Of a DNA stretch of 64,000 nucleotides, positions 37,546-51,050 are shown in pieces (positions within the stretch are counted from its first letter, which is position 1; every line of letters begins with the position of its first letter). Under the pieces are notes generated by a model that worked only from the letters and a program-made list of their open reading frames with translations, was not told the origin of the DNA and made no database searches. Made by a program: the position numbers and the translations under genes. The stretch covers positions 65,151,001 through 65,215,000 of the forward strand of contig OX359247.1 of NCBI GenBank assembly GCA_947179485.1, in the 5' to 3' direction. Origin of the DNA: Allacma fusca (taxonomy: Eukaryota > Arthropoda > Collembola > Symphypleona > Sminthuridae).

Positions 37546-40500
37546 TGTATCCCCATCCAGATTTTCAATTTTTTTTGAAAAATCCCCAAATCAAAATTTT
37601 GAGCAGAAACGTCTTTGTTTGAGATCAGTTTTTGATGCTCTCTCGGAATCTAGCATCGATATTTAATTTGATCGACAAACAAAAAAGTTATATAACAACA
37701 TTGGTAAATTTGTAGCCCCATCCGGATATTCAAAATTTTTTGAAAAATCCCCTAATCAAAATTTTGAGCAGAATCTTCTTCTGGTAGATCAGTTTTTGAT
37801 GCTCTCTCGGAATCTAGCATCGAAATTTAATTTGATCGACAAACAAAAAAGTTAAAACCACAACATTGGTAAATTTGTAGCCCCATCCAGATATTCAAAA
37901 ATTTTTGAAAAATCCCCTAATCAAAATTTTGAGCAGAATCGTCTTTGTGGTAGATCAGTTTTTGATGCTCTCACGGAATCTGGCATCGAAATTTAATTTG
38001 ATCGACAAACAAAAAAGTTATACCACAACATTGGTAAATTTGTATCCCCATCCAGATTTTCAATTTGTTTTTGAAAAATACCCTAATCAAAATTTTGAAC
38101 AGAATCTTCTTTAGGTAGATCAGTTTTTGAAGCTCTCTCGGAATCTAGCATCGATATTTAATTTGATCGACAAACAAAAAAGTTATACCACAACATTGGT
38201 AAATTTGTAGCCCCATCCAGATATTCAAATTTTTTTGAAAAATCCCTTAATCAAAATTTTGAGCAGAATCTTCTTCTGGTAGATCCGTTTTTGATGCTCT
38301 CTCGGAATCTAGCATCGAAATTTAATTTGATCGACAAACAAAAAAGTTAAAACCACAACATTGGTAAATTTGTAGCCCCATCCAGATATTCAAAATTTTT
38401 TGAAAAATCCCCTAATCAAAATTTTGAGCAGAATCATCTTTGTGGTAGATCAGTTTTTGATGCTCTCGGAATCTGGCATCCAAATTCAATTTGATCGACA
38501 AACAAAAACGTTATACCACAACATTGGTAAATTTGTAGCCCCATCCAGATTTTCAAAGTTTTTTAAAAAATCCCCTAATCAAAATTTTGAGCAGAATCGT
38601 CTTTGTGGTAGATCAGTTTTTGATGCTCTCACGGAATCTGGCATCAAAATTAAATTTGATCGACAAACAAAAACGTTATACCACAACATTGGTAAATTTG
38701 TATCCCCATCCAGATTTTCAATTTGTTTTTGAAAAATACCCTAATCAAAATTTTGAACAGAATCTTCTTTAGGTAGATCAGTTTTTGAAGCTCTCTCGGA
38801 ATCTAGCATCGATATTTAATTTGATCGACAAACAAAAAAGTTATACCACAACATTGGTAAATTTGTAGCCCCATCCAGATATTCAAATTTTTTTGAAAAA
38901 TCCCTTAATCAAAATTTTGAGCAGAATCTTCTTCTGGTAGATCCGTTTTTGATGCTCTCTCGGAATCTAGCATCGAAATTTAATTTGATCGACAAACAAA
39001 AAAGTTAAAACCACAACATTGGTAAATTTGTAGCCCCATCCAGATATTCAAAAATTTTTGAAAAATCCCCTAATCAAAATTTTGAGCAGAATCATCTTTG
39101 TGGTAGATCAGTTTTTGATGCTCTCGGAATCTGGCATCCAAATTCAATTTGATCGACAAACAAAAACGTTATACCACAACATTGGTAAATTTGTAGCCCC
39201 ATCCAGATTTTCAAAGTTTTTTAAAAAATCCCCTAATCAAAATTTTGAGCAGAATCGTCTTTGTGGTAGATCAGTTTTTGATGCTCTCACGGAATCTGGC
39301 ATCAAAATTAAATTTGATCGACAAACAAAAACGTTATACCACAACATTGGTAAATTTGTAGCCCCATCCAGATTTTCATTTTTTTTTGAAAAATCCCCTA
39401 ATCAAAATTTTGAGCAGAATCATCTTTGTGGTAGATCAGTTTTTGATGCTCTCGGAATCTGGCATCGAAATTCAATTTGATCGACATAAAAAAAGTTATA
39501 CCACAACATTGGTACATTTGTATCCCCATCCAAATTTTCAATGTTTTTTGAAAAATCCCCTAATCAGAATTTTGAGCAGAATCTTCTTCTGGTAGGTCAG
39601 TTTTTGATGCTCTCTCGGAATCTAGCATCGAAATTTAATTTGATCGACAAACAAAAAAGTTATACCACAACATTGGTAAATTTGTAGCCCCATCCAGATA
39701 TTCAAAATTTTTTGAAAATCCCCTAATCAAAATTTTGAGCAGAATCGTCTTTGTGGTAGATTAGTTTTTGATGCTCTCACGGAATCTGGCATCGAAGTTT
39801 AATTTGATCGACAAACAAAAAAGTTATACCACAACATTGGTACATTTGTATCCCCATCCAGATTTTCAATTTTTTTTGAAAAATCCCCAAATCAAAATTT
39901 TGAGCAGAAACGTCTTTGTTTGAGATCAGTTTTTGATGCTCTCTCGGAATCTAGCATCGATATTTAATTTGATCGACAAACAAAAAAGTTATATAACAAC
40001 ATTGGTAAATTTGTAGCCCCATCCGGATATTCAAAATTTTTTGAAAAATCCCCTAATCAAAATTTTGAGCAGAATCTTCTTCTGGTAGATCAGTTTTTGA
40101 TGCTCTCTCGGAATCTAGCATTGAAATTTAATTTGATCGACAAACAAAAAAGTTAAAACCACAACATTGGTAAATTTGTAGCCCCATCCAGATATTCAAA
40201 AATTTTTGAAAAATCCCCTAATCAAAATTTTGAGCAGAATCGTCTTTGTGGTAGATCAGTTTTTGATGCTCTCACGGAATCTGGCATCGAAATTTAATTT
40301 GATCGACAAACAAAAAAGTTATACCACAACATTGGTAAATTTGTATCCCCATCCAGATTTTCAATTTGTTTTTGAAAAATCCCCTAATCAAAATTTTGAA
40401 CAGAATCTTCTTTAGGTAGATCAGTTTTTGAAGCTCTCTCGGAATCTAGCATCGATATTTAATTTGATCGACAAACAAAAAAGTTATACCACAACATTGG

Positions 40501-41100
40501 TAAATTTGTAGCCCCATCCAGATATTCAAATTTTTTTGAAAAATCCCTTAATCAAAATTTTGAGCAGAATCTTCTTCTGGTAGATCCGTTTTTGATGCTC
40601 TCTCGGAATCTAGCATCGAAATTTAATTTGATCGACAAACAAAAAAGTTATACCACAACATTGGTAAATTTGTAGCCCCATCCAGATATTCAAATTTTGT
40701 TGAAAAATCCCTTAATCAAAATTTTGAGCAGAATCTTCTTCTGGTAGATCAGTTTTTGATGCTCTCTCGGAATCTAGCATCGAAATTTAATTTGATCGAC
40801 AAACAAAAAAGTTATACCACAACATTGGTAAATTTGTAGCCCCATCCAGATTTTCATTTTTTTTTGAAAAATCCCGTAATCAAAATTTTGAGCAGAATCG
40901 TCTTTGTGGTAGATCAGTTTTTGATGCTCTCACGGAATCTGGCATCGAAATTAAATTTGATCGACAAACAAAAAAATTATCACAACATTGGTAAATTATT
41001 AGCCCCATCCAGATTTTAAATTTTTTTTGAAAAATCCCCTTATCAAAATTTTGAGCAGAATCATCTTTAAGGTAGATCAGTTTTTCATGGTCTCTCGGAA
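37546..41100. repeat. Region VI right: 2,300-bp (14-monomer) and 658-bp (4-monomer) repeats
   Basis: A block of about 1.4 kb (36,930-38,330) recurs at 39,231-40,631, offset 2,300-2,301, shown by gcagaaacgtc at 37603 and 39903. In between, about 38,050-38,707 is duplicated at once as 38,708-39,365 (offset 658), with agttaaaaccac and ctttaggtag units in both. Only satellite is present. Confidence 0.85.
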
Positions 41101-43365
41101 TCTGGCATCAAAATTTAATTTGATCGACAAAGAAAAAGTTATACCACAACATTGGTACATTTTTATCCCCATCCAGATTTTCAATTTTTTTTGAAAAATC
41201 CCCTAATCAAAATTTTGAGCAGAATCGTCTTTGTGGTAGATCAGTTTTTGATGCTCTCACGGAATCTGGCATCGAAATTTAATTTGATCGACAAACAAAA
41301 AAGTTATACCACAACATTGGTAAATTTGTAGCCCCAACCAGATTTTCAAAATTTAAAAAAAAATCCCCTAATCAGAATTTTGAGCAGAATCTTCTTCTGG
41401 AAGGTCAGTTTTTGATGCTCTCTCGGAATCTAGCATCGATATTTAATTTGATCGACAAACAAAAAAGTTATACCACAACATTGGTAAATTTGTTACCCCA
41501 TCCAGATATTCAAAATTTTATGAAAAATCCCCTAATCAAAATTTTGAGCAAAATCTTCTTCTGGTAGATCAGTTTTTGATGCTCTCTCGGAATCTAGCAT
41601 CAAAATTTAATTTGATCGACTAACAAAAAGGTTATACCACAACATTGGTAAATTTTTAGCCCCATCCAGATTTTCATTTTTTTTTGAAAAATCCCGTAAT
41701 CAAAATTTTGAGCAGAATCGTCTTTGTGGTAGATCAGTTTTTGATGCTCTCACGGAATCTGGCATCGAAATTAAATTTGATCGACAAACAAAAAAGTTAT
41801 ACAACAACATTGGTAAATTTTTAGCCCCATCCAGATTTTCAATTTTTTTTGAAAAATCCCCTTATCAAAATTTTGAGCAGAATCATCTTTAAGGTAGATC
41901 AGTTTTTCATGGTCTCTCGGAATCTGGCATCGAAATTTAATTTGATCGACAAAAAAAAGTTATACCACAACATTGGTACATTTGTATCCCCATCCAGATT
42001 TTCATTTTTTTTTTGGAAAATCCCCTAATCAAAATTTTGAGCAGAATCGTCTTTGTGGTAGATCAGTTTTTGATGCTCTCACGGAATCTGGCATCGAAAT
42101 TTAATTTGATCGACAAACAAAAAAGTTATACCACAACATTGGTAAATTTGTATCCCCATCCAGATTTTCAATTTGTTTTTGGAAAAATCCCCTAATCAAA
42201 ATTTTGAACAGAATCTTCTTTAGGTAGATCAGTTTTTGAAGCTCTCTCGGAATCTAGCATCGATATTTAATTTGATCGACAAACAAAAAAGTTATACCAC
42301 AACATTGGTAAATTTGTAGCCCCATCCAGATTTTCAATTTTTTTTGAAAAATCCCTTAATCAAAATTTTGAGCAGAATTTTCCTCTGGTAGATCCGTTTT
42401 TGATGCTCTCTCGGAATCTAGCATCGAAATTTAATTTGATCGACAAACAAAAAAGTTATACCACAACATTGGTAAATTTGTAGCACCATCCAGTTATTCA
42501 AATTTTTTTGAAAAATCCCTTAATCAAAATTTTGAGCAGAATCTTCTTTGTGGTAGATCAGTTTTTGATGCTCTCACGGAATCTGGCATCGAAATTAAAT
42601 TTGATCGACAAACAAAAAAGTTATACAACAACATTGGTAAATTTTTAGCCCCATCCAGATTTTCAATTTTTTTTGAAAAATCCCCTTATCAAAATTTTGA
42701 GCAGAATCATCTTTAAGGTAGATCAGTTTTTCATGGTCTCTCGGAATCTGGCATCGAAATTTAATTTGATCGACAAAAAAAAGTTATACCACAACATTGG
42801 TACATTTGTATCCCCATCCAGATTTTCATTTTTTTTTTGGAAAATCCCCTAATCAAAATTTTGAGCAGAATCGTCTTTGTGGTAGATCAGTTTTTGATGC
42901 TCTCACGGAATCTGGCATCGAAATTTAATTTGATCGACAAACAAAAAAGTTATACCACAACATTGGTAAATTTGTATCCCCATCCAGATTTTCAATTTGT
43001 TTTTGGAAAAATCCCCTAATCAAAATTTTGAACAGAATCTTCTTTAGGTAGATCAGTTTTTGAAGCTCTCTCGGAATCTAGCATCGATATTTAATTTGAT
43101 CGACAAACAAAAAAGTTATACCACAACATTGGTAAATTTGTAGCCCCATCCAGATTTTCAATTTTTTTTGAAAAATCCCTTAATCAAAATTTTGAGCAGA
43201 ATTTTCCTCTGGTAGATCCGTTTTTGATGCTCTCTCGGAATCTAGCATCGAAATTTAATTTGATCGACAAACAAAAAAGTTATACCACAACATTGGTAAA
43301 TTTGTAGCACCATCCAGTTATTCAAATTTTTTTGAAAAATCCCTTAATCAAAATTTTGAGCAGAA
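41101..43365. repeat. 824-bp HOR (5 monomers), two tandem copies, plus flank
   Basis: The units at 41,720-42,543 repeat at 42,544-43,365. Markers such as atacaacaac (about 41801 and 42625), tttggaaaatcccc (42013 and 42837) and gcagaattttcctctgg (42371 and 43195) are 824 bp apart. The junction falls inside a chimeric unit near 42543. The flank from about 40,840 to 41,800 also recurs 2,632 bp (16 monomers) downstream. Confidence 0.88.
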
Positions 43366-46300
43366 TCTTCTTCTGGTAGATCAGTTTTTGATGCTCTCTC
43401 GGAATCTAGCATCGAAATTTAATTTGATCGACAAACAAAAAAGTTATACCACAACATTGGTAAATTTGTAGCCCCATCCAGATTTTCATTTTTTTTTGAA
43501 AAATCCCGTAATCAAAATTTTGAGCAGAATCATCATTGTGGTAGATCAGTTTTTGATGCTCTCACGGAATCTGGCATCGAAATTAAATTTGATCGACAAA
43601 CAAAAAAATTATCACAACATTGGTAAATTATTAGCCCCATCCAGATTTTAAATTTTTTTTGAAAAATCCCCTTATCAAAATTTTGAGCAGAATCATCTTT
43701 AAGGTAGATCAGTTTTTCATGGTCTCTCGGAATCTGGCATCAAAATTTAATTTGATCGACAAAGAAAAAGTTATACCACAACATTGGTACATTTTTATCC
43801 CCATCCAGATTTTCAATTTTTTTTGAAAAATCCCCTAATCAAAATTTTGAGCAGAATCGTCTTTGTGGTAGATCAGTTTTTGATGCTCTCACGGAATCTG
43901 GCATCGAAATTTAATTTGATCGACAAACAAAAAAGTTATACCACAACATTGGTAAATTTGTAGCCCCAACCAGATTTTCAAAATTTTAAAAAAAATCCCC
44001 TAATCAGAATTTTGAGCAGAATCTTCTTCTGGAAGGTCAGTTTTTGATGCTCTCTCGGAATCTAGCATCGATATTTAATTTGATCGACAAACAAAAAAGT
44101 TATACCACAACATTGGTAAATTTGTTACCCCATCCAGATATTCAAAATTTTATGAAAAATCCCCTAATCAAAATTTTGAGCAAAATCTTCTTCTGGTAGA
44201 TCAGTTTTTGATGCTCTCTCGGAATCTAGCATCAAAATTTAATTTGATCGACTAACAAAAAGGTTATACCACAACATTGGTAAATTTTTAGCCCCATCCA
44301 GATTTTCATTTTTTTTTGAAAAATCCCGTAATCAAAATTTTGAGCAGAATCGTCTTTGTGGTAGATCAGTTTTTGATGCTCTCACGGAATCTGGCATCGA
44401 AATTAAATTTGATCGACAAACAAAAAAGTTATACAACAACATTGGTCAATTTTTAGCCCCATCCAGATTTTCATTTTTTTTTGGAAAATCCCCTAATCAA
44501 AATTTTGAGCAGAATCGTCTTTGTGGTAGATCAGTTTTTGATGCTCTCACGGAATCTGGCATCGAAATTTAATTTGATCGACAAACAAAAAAGTTATACC
44601 ACAACATTGGTAAATTTGTATCCCCATCCAGATTTTCAATTTGTTTTTGGAAAAATCCCCTAATCAAAATTTTGAACAGAATCTTCTTTAGGTAGATCAG
44701 TTTTTGAAGCTCTCTCGGAATCTAGCATCGATATTTAATTTGATCGACAAACAAAAAAGTTATACCACAACATTGGTAAATTTGTAGCCCCATCCAGATT
44801 TTCAATTTTTTTTGAAAAATCCCTTAATCAAAATTTTGAGCAGAATTTTCCTCTGGTAGATCCGTTTTTGATGCTCTCTCGGAATCTAGCATCGAAATTT
44901 AATTTGATCGACAAACAAAAAAGTTATACCACAACATTTGTAAATTTGTAGCACCATCCAGTTATTCAAATTTTTTTGAAAAATCCCTTAATCAAAATTT
45001 TGAGCAGAATCTTCTTCTGGTAGATCAGTTTTTGATGCTCTCTCGGAATCTAGCATCGAAATTTAATTTGATCGACAAACAAAAAAGTTATACCACAACA
45101 TTGGTAAATTTGTAGCCCCATCCAGATTTTCATTTTTTTTTGAAAAATCCCGTAATCAAAATTTTGAGCAGAATCGTCTTTGTGGTAGATGAGTTTTTGA
45201 TGCTCTCACGGAATCTGGCATCGAAATTAAATTTGATCGACAAACAAAAAAATTATCACAACATTGGTAAATTATTAGCCCCATCCAGATTTTAAATTTT
45301 TTTTGAAAAATCCCCTTATCAAAATTTTGAGCAGAATCATCTTTAAGGTAGATCAGTTTTTCATGGTCTCTCGGAATCTGGCATCAAAATTTAATTTGAT
45401 CGACAAAGAAAAAGTTATACCACAACATTGGTACATTTTTATCCCCATCCAGATTTTCAATTTTTTTTGAAAAATCCCCTTATCAAAATTTTGAGCAGAA
45501 TCGTCTTTGTGGTAGATCAGTTTTTGATGCTCTCACGGAATCTGGCATCGAAATTTAATTTGATCGACAAACAAAAAAGTTATACCACAACATTGGTAAA
45601 TTTGTAGCCCCAACCAGATTTTCAAAATTTTAAAAAAAATCCCCTAATCAGAATTTTGAGCAAAATCTTCTTCTGGTAGATCAGTTTTTGATGCTCTCTC
45701 GGAATCTAGCATCAAAATTTAATTTGATCGACTAACAAAAAGGTTATACCACAACATTGGTAAATTTTTAGCCCCATCCAGATTTTCATTTTTTTTTGAA
45801 AAATCCCGTAATCAAAATTTTGAGCAGAATCGTCTTTGTGGTAGATCAGTTTTTGATGCTCTCACGGAATCTGGCATCGAAATTAAATTTGATCGACAAA
45901 CAAAAAAGTTATACAACAACATTGGTCAATTTTTAGCCCCATCCAGATTTTCAATTTTTTTTGAAAAATCCCCTTATCAAAATTTTGAGCAGAATCATCT
46001 TTAAGGTAGATCAGTTTTTCATGGTCTCTCGGAATCTGGCATCGAAATTTAATTTGATCGACAAAAAAAAGTTATACCACAACATTGGTACATTTGTATC
46101 CCCATCCAGATTTTCATTTTTTTTTGGAAAATCCCCTAATCAAAATTTTGAGCAGAATCGTCTTTGTGGTAGATCAGTTTTTGATGCTCTCACGGAATCT
46201 GGCATCGAAATTTAATTTGATCGACAAACAAAAAAGTTATACCACAACATTGGTAAATTTGTATCCCCATCCAGATTTTCAATTTGTTTTTGGAAAAATC

Positions 46301-49300
46301 CCCTAATCAAAATTTTGAACAGAATCTTCTTTAGGTAGATCAGTTTTTGAAGCTCTCTCGGAATCTAGCATCGATATTTAATTTGATCGACAAACAAAAA
46401 AGTTATACCACAACATTGGTAAATTTGTAGCCCCATCCAGATTTTCAATTTTTTTTGAAAAATCCCTTAATCAAAATTTTGAGCAGAATTTTCCTCTGGT
46501 AGATCCGCTTTTGATGCTCTCTCGGAATCTAGCATCGAAATTTAATTTGATCGACAAACAAAAAAGTTATACCACAACATTGGTAAATTTGTAGCCCCAT
46601 CCAGTTATTCAAATTTTTTTGAAAAATCCCTTAATCAAAATTTTGAGCAGAATCTTCTTCTGGTAGATCAGTTTTTGATGCTCTCTCGGAATCTAGCATC
46701 GAAATTTAATTTGATCGACAAACAAAAAAGTTATACCACAACATTGGTAAATTTGTAGCCCCATCCAGATTTTCATTTTTTTTTGAAAAATCCCGTAATC
46801 AAAATTTTGAGCAGAATCGTCTTTGTGGTAGATCAGTTTTTGATGCTCTCACGGAATCTGGCATCGAAATTAAATTTGATCGACAAACAAAAAAATTATC
46901 ACAACATTGGTAAATTATTAGCCCCATCCAGATTTTAAATTTTTTTTGAAAAATCCCCTTATCAAAATTTTGAGCAGAATCATCTTTAAGGTAGATCAGT
47001 TTTTCATGGTCTCTCGGAATCTGGCATCAAAATTTAATTTGATCGACAAAGAAAAAGTTATACCACAACATTGGTACATTTTTATCCCCATCCAGATTTT
47101 CAATTTTTTTTGAAAAATCCCCTAATCAAAATTTTGAGCAGAATCGTCTTTGTGGTAGATCAGTTTTTGATGCTCTCACGGAATCTGGCATCGAAATTTA
47201 ATTTGATCGACAAACAAAAAAGTTATACCACAACATTGGTAAATTTGTAGCCCCAACCAGATTTTCAAAATTTTAAAAAAAATCCCCTAATCAGAATTTT
47301 GAGCAGAATCTTCTTCTGGAAGGTCAGTTTTTGATGCTCTCTCGGAATCTAGCATCGATATTTAATTTGATCGACAAACAAAAAAGTTATACCACAACAT
47401 TGGTAAATTTGTTACCCCATCCAGATATTCAAAATTTTATGAAAAATCCCCTAATCAAAATTTTGAGCAAAATCTTCTTCTGGTAGATCAGTTTTTGATG
47501 CTCTCTCGGAATCTAGCATCAAAATTTAATTTGATCGACTAACAAAAAGGTTATACCACAACATTGGTAAATTTTTAGCCCCATCCAGATTTTCATTTTT
47601 TTTTGAAAAATCCCGTAATCAAAATTTTGAGCAGAATCGTCTTTGTGGTAGATCAGTTTTTGATGCTCTCACGGAATCTGGCATCGAAATTAAATTTGAT
47701 CGACAAACAAAAAAGTTATACAACAACATTGGTCAATTTTTAGCCCCATCCAGATTTTCAATTTTTTTTGAAAAATCCCCTTATCAAAATTTTGGGCAGA
47801 ATCATCTTTAAGGTAGATCAGTTTTTCATGGTCTCTCGGAATCTGGCATCGAAATTTAATTTGATCGACAAAAAAAAGTTATACCACAACATTGGTACAT
47901 TTGTATCCCCATCCAGATTTTCATTTTTTTTTGGAAAATCCCCTAATCAAAATTTTGAGCAGAATCGTCTTTGTGGTAGATCAGTTTTTGATGCTCTCAC
48001 GGAATCTGGCATCGAAATTTAATTTGATCGACAAACAAAAAAGTTATACCACAACATTGGTAAATTTGTATCCCCATCCAGATTTTCAATTTGTTTTTGG
48101 AAAAATCCCCTAATCAAAATTTTGAACAGAATCTTCTTTAGGTAGATCAGTTTTTGAAGCTCTCTCGGAATCTAGCATCGATATTTAATTTGATCGACAA
48201 ACAAAAAAGTTATACCACAACATTGGTAAATTTGTAGCCCCATCCAGATTTTCAATTTTTTTTGAAAAATCCCTTAATCAAAATTTTGAGCAGAATTTTC
48301 CTCTGGTAGATCCGTTTTTGATGCTCTCTTGGAATCTAGCATCGAAATTTAATTTGATCGACAAACAAAAAAGTTATACCACAACATTGGTAAATTTGTA
48401 GCCCCATCCAGTTATTCAAATTTTTTTGAAAAATCCCTTAATCAAAATTTTGAGCAGAATCTTCTTCTGGTAGATCAGTTTTTGATGCGCTCTCGGAATC
48501 TAGCATCGAAATTTAATTTGATCGACAAACAAAAAATTTATACCACAACATTGGTAAATTTGTAGCCCCATCCAGATTTTCATTTTTTTTTGAAAAATCC
48601 CGTAATCAAAATTTTGAGCAGAATCGTCTTTGTGGTAGATCAGTTTTTGATGCTCTCACGGAATCTGGCATCGAAATTAAATTTGATCGACAAACAAAAA
48701 AATTATCACAACATTGGTAAATTATTAGCCCCATCCAGATTTTAAATTTTTTTTGAAAAATCCCCTTATCAAAATTTTGAGCAGAATCATCTTTAAGGTA
48801 GATCAGTTTTTCATGGTCTCTCGGAATCTGGCATCAAAATTTAATTTGATCGACAAAGAAAAAGTTATACCACAACATTGGTACATTTTTATCCCCATCC
48901 AGATTTTCAATTTTTTTTGAAAAATCCCCTAATCAAAATTTTGAGCAGAATCGTCTTTGTGGTAGATCAGTTTTTGATGCTCTCACGGAATCTGGCATCG
49001 AAATTTAATTTGATCGACAAACAAAAAAGTTATACCACAACATTGGTAAATTTGTAGCCCCAACCAGATTTTCAAAATTTTAAAAAAAATCCCCTAATCA
49101 GAATTTTGAGCAGAATCTTCTTCTGGTAGGTCAGTTTTTGATGCTCTCTCGGAATCTAGCATCGATATTTAATTTAAACGACAAACAAAAAAGTTATACC
49201 ACAACATTGGTAAATTTGTTACCCCATCCAGATATTCAAAATTTTTTGAAAAATCCCCTAATCAAAATTTTGAGCAAAATCTTCTTCTGGTAGATCAGTT

Positions 49301-51050
49301 TTTGATGCTCTCTCGGAATCTAGCATCAAAATTTAATTTGATCGACTTACAAAAAGGTTATACCACAACATTGGTAAATTTTTAGCCCCATCCAGATTTT
49401 CATTTTTTTTTGAAAAATCCCGTAATCAAAATTTTGAGCAGAATCGTCTTTGTGGTAGATCAGTTTTTGATGCTCTCACGGAATCTGGCATCGAAATTAA
49501 ATTTGATCGACAAACAAAAAAATTATCACAACATTGGTAAATTATTAGCCCCATCCAGATTTTAAATTTTTTTTGAAAAATCCCCTTATCAAAATTTTGA
49601 GCAGAATCATCTTTAAGGTAGATCAGTTTTTCATGGTCTCTCGGAATCTGGCATCAAAATTTAATTTGATCGACAAAGAAAAAGTTATACCACAACATTG
49701 GTAAATTTTTAGCCCCATCCAGATTTTCATTTTTTTTTGAAAAATCCCGTAATCAAAATTTTGAGCAGAATCGTCTTTGTGGTAGATCAGTTTTTGATGC
49801 TCTCACGGAATCTGGCATCGAAATTAAATTTGATCGACAAACAAAAAAGTTATACAACAACATTGGTCAATTTTTAGCCCCATCCAGATTTTCAATTTTT
49901 TTTGAAAAATCCCCTTATCAAAATTTTGAGCAGAATCATCTTTAAGGTAGATCAGTTTTTCATGGTCTCTCGGAATCTGGCATCGAAATTTAATTTGATC
50001 GACAAAAAAAAGTTATACCACAACATTGGTACATTTGTATCCCCATCCAGATTTTCATTTTTTTTTGGAAAATCCCCTAATCAAAATTTTGAGCAGAATC
50101 GTCTTTGTGGTAGATCAGTTTTTGATGCTCTCACGGAATCTGGCATCGAAATTTAATTTGATCGACAAACAAAAAAGTTATACCACAACATTGGTAAATT
50201 TGTATCCCCATCCAGATTTTCAATTTGTTTTTGGAAAAATCCCCTAATCAAAATTTTGAACAGAATCTTCTTTAGGTAGATCAGTTTTTGAAGCTCTCTC
50301 GGAATCTAGCATCGATATTTAATTTGATCGACAAACAAAAAAGTTATACCACAACATTGGTAAATTTGTAGCCCCATCCAGATTTTCAATTTTTTTTGAA
50401 AAATCCCTTAATCAAAATTTTGAGCAGAATTTTCCTCTGGTAGATCCGTTTTTGATGCTCTCTTGGAATCTAGCATCGAAATTTAATTTGATCGACAAAC
50501 AAAAAAGTTATACCACAACATTGGTAAATTTGTAGCCCCATCCAGTTATTCAAATTTTTTTGAAAAATCCCTTAATCAAAATTTTGAGCAGAATCTTCTT
50601 CTGGTAGATCAGTTTTTGATGCGCTCTCGGAATCTAGCATCGAAATTTAATTTGATCGACAAACAAAAAATTTATACCACAACATTGGTAAATTTGTAGC
50701 CCCATCCAGATTTTCATTTTTTTTTGAAAAATCCCGTAATCAAAATTTTGAGCAGAATCGTCTTTGTGGTAGATCAGTTTTTGATGCTCTCACGGAATCT
50801 GGCATCGAAATTAAATTTGATCGACAAACAAAAAAATTATCACAACATTGGTAAATTATTAGCCCCATCCAGATTTTAAATTTTTTTTGAAAAATCCCCT
50901 TATCAAAATTTTGAGCAGAATCATCTTTAAGGTAGATCAGTTTTTCATGGTCTCTCGGAATCTGGCATCAAAATTTAATTTGATCGACAAAGAAAAAGTT
51001 ATACCACAACATTGGTACATTTTTATCCCCATCCAGATTTTCAATTTTTT
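43366..51050. repeat. Region VII: HORs of 10, 10, 11 and 13 monomers
   Basis: The marker gcagaattttcctctgg lies at 43195, 44839, 46482, 48289 and 50423, giving periods of 1,644, 1,643, 1,807 and 2,134 bp. Each period holds, in similar order, tttggaaaatcccc, gaagctctctcgg, catccagttattc, aatcccgtaatc, aaaaaattatcacaac, gacaaagaaaaag and caaaattttaaaaaaaatc with taatcagaattttg units. The marker gacaaagaaaaag gives matching periods (43763, 45407, 47050, 48857, 50991), with an extra copy at 49677. The length changes are gains or losses of whole monomers. Confidence 0.9.
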
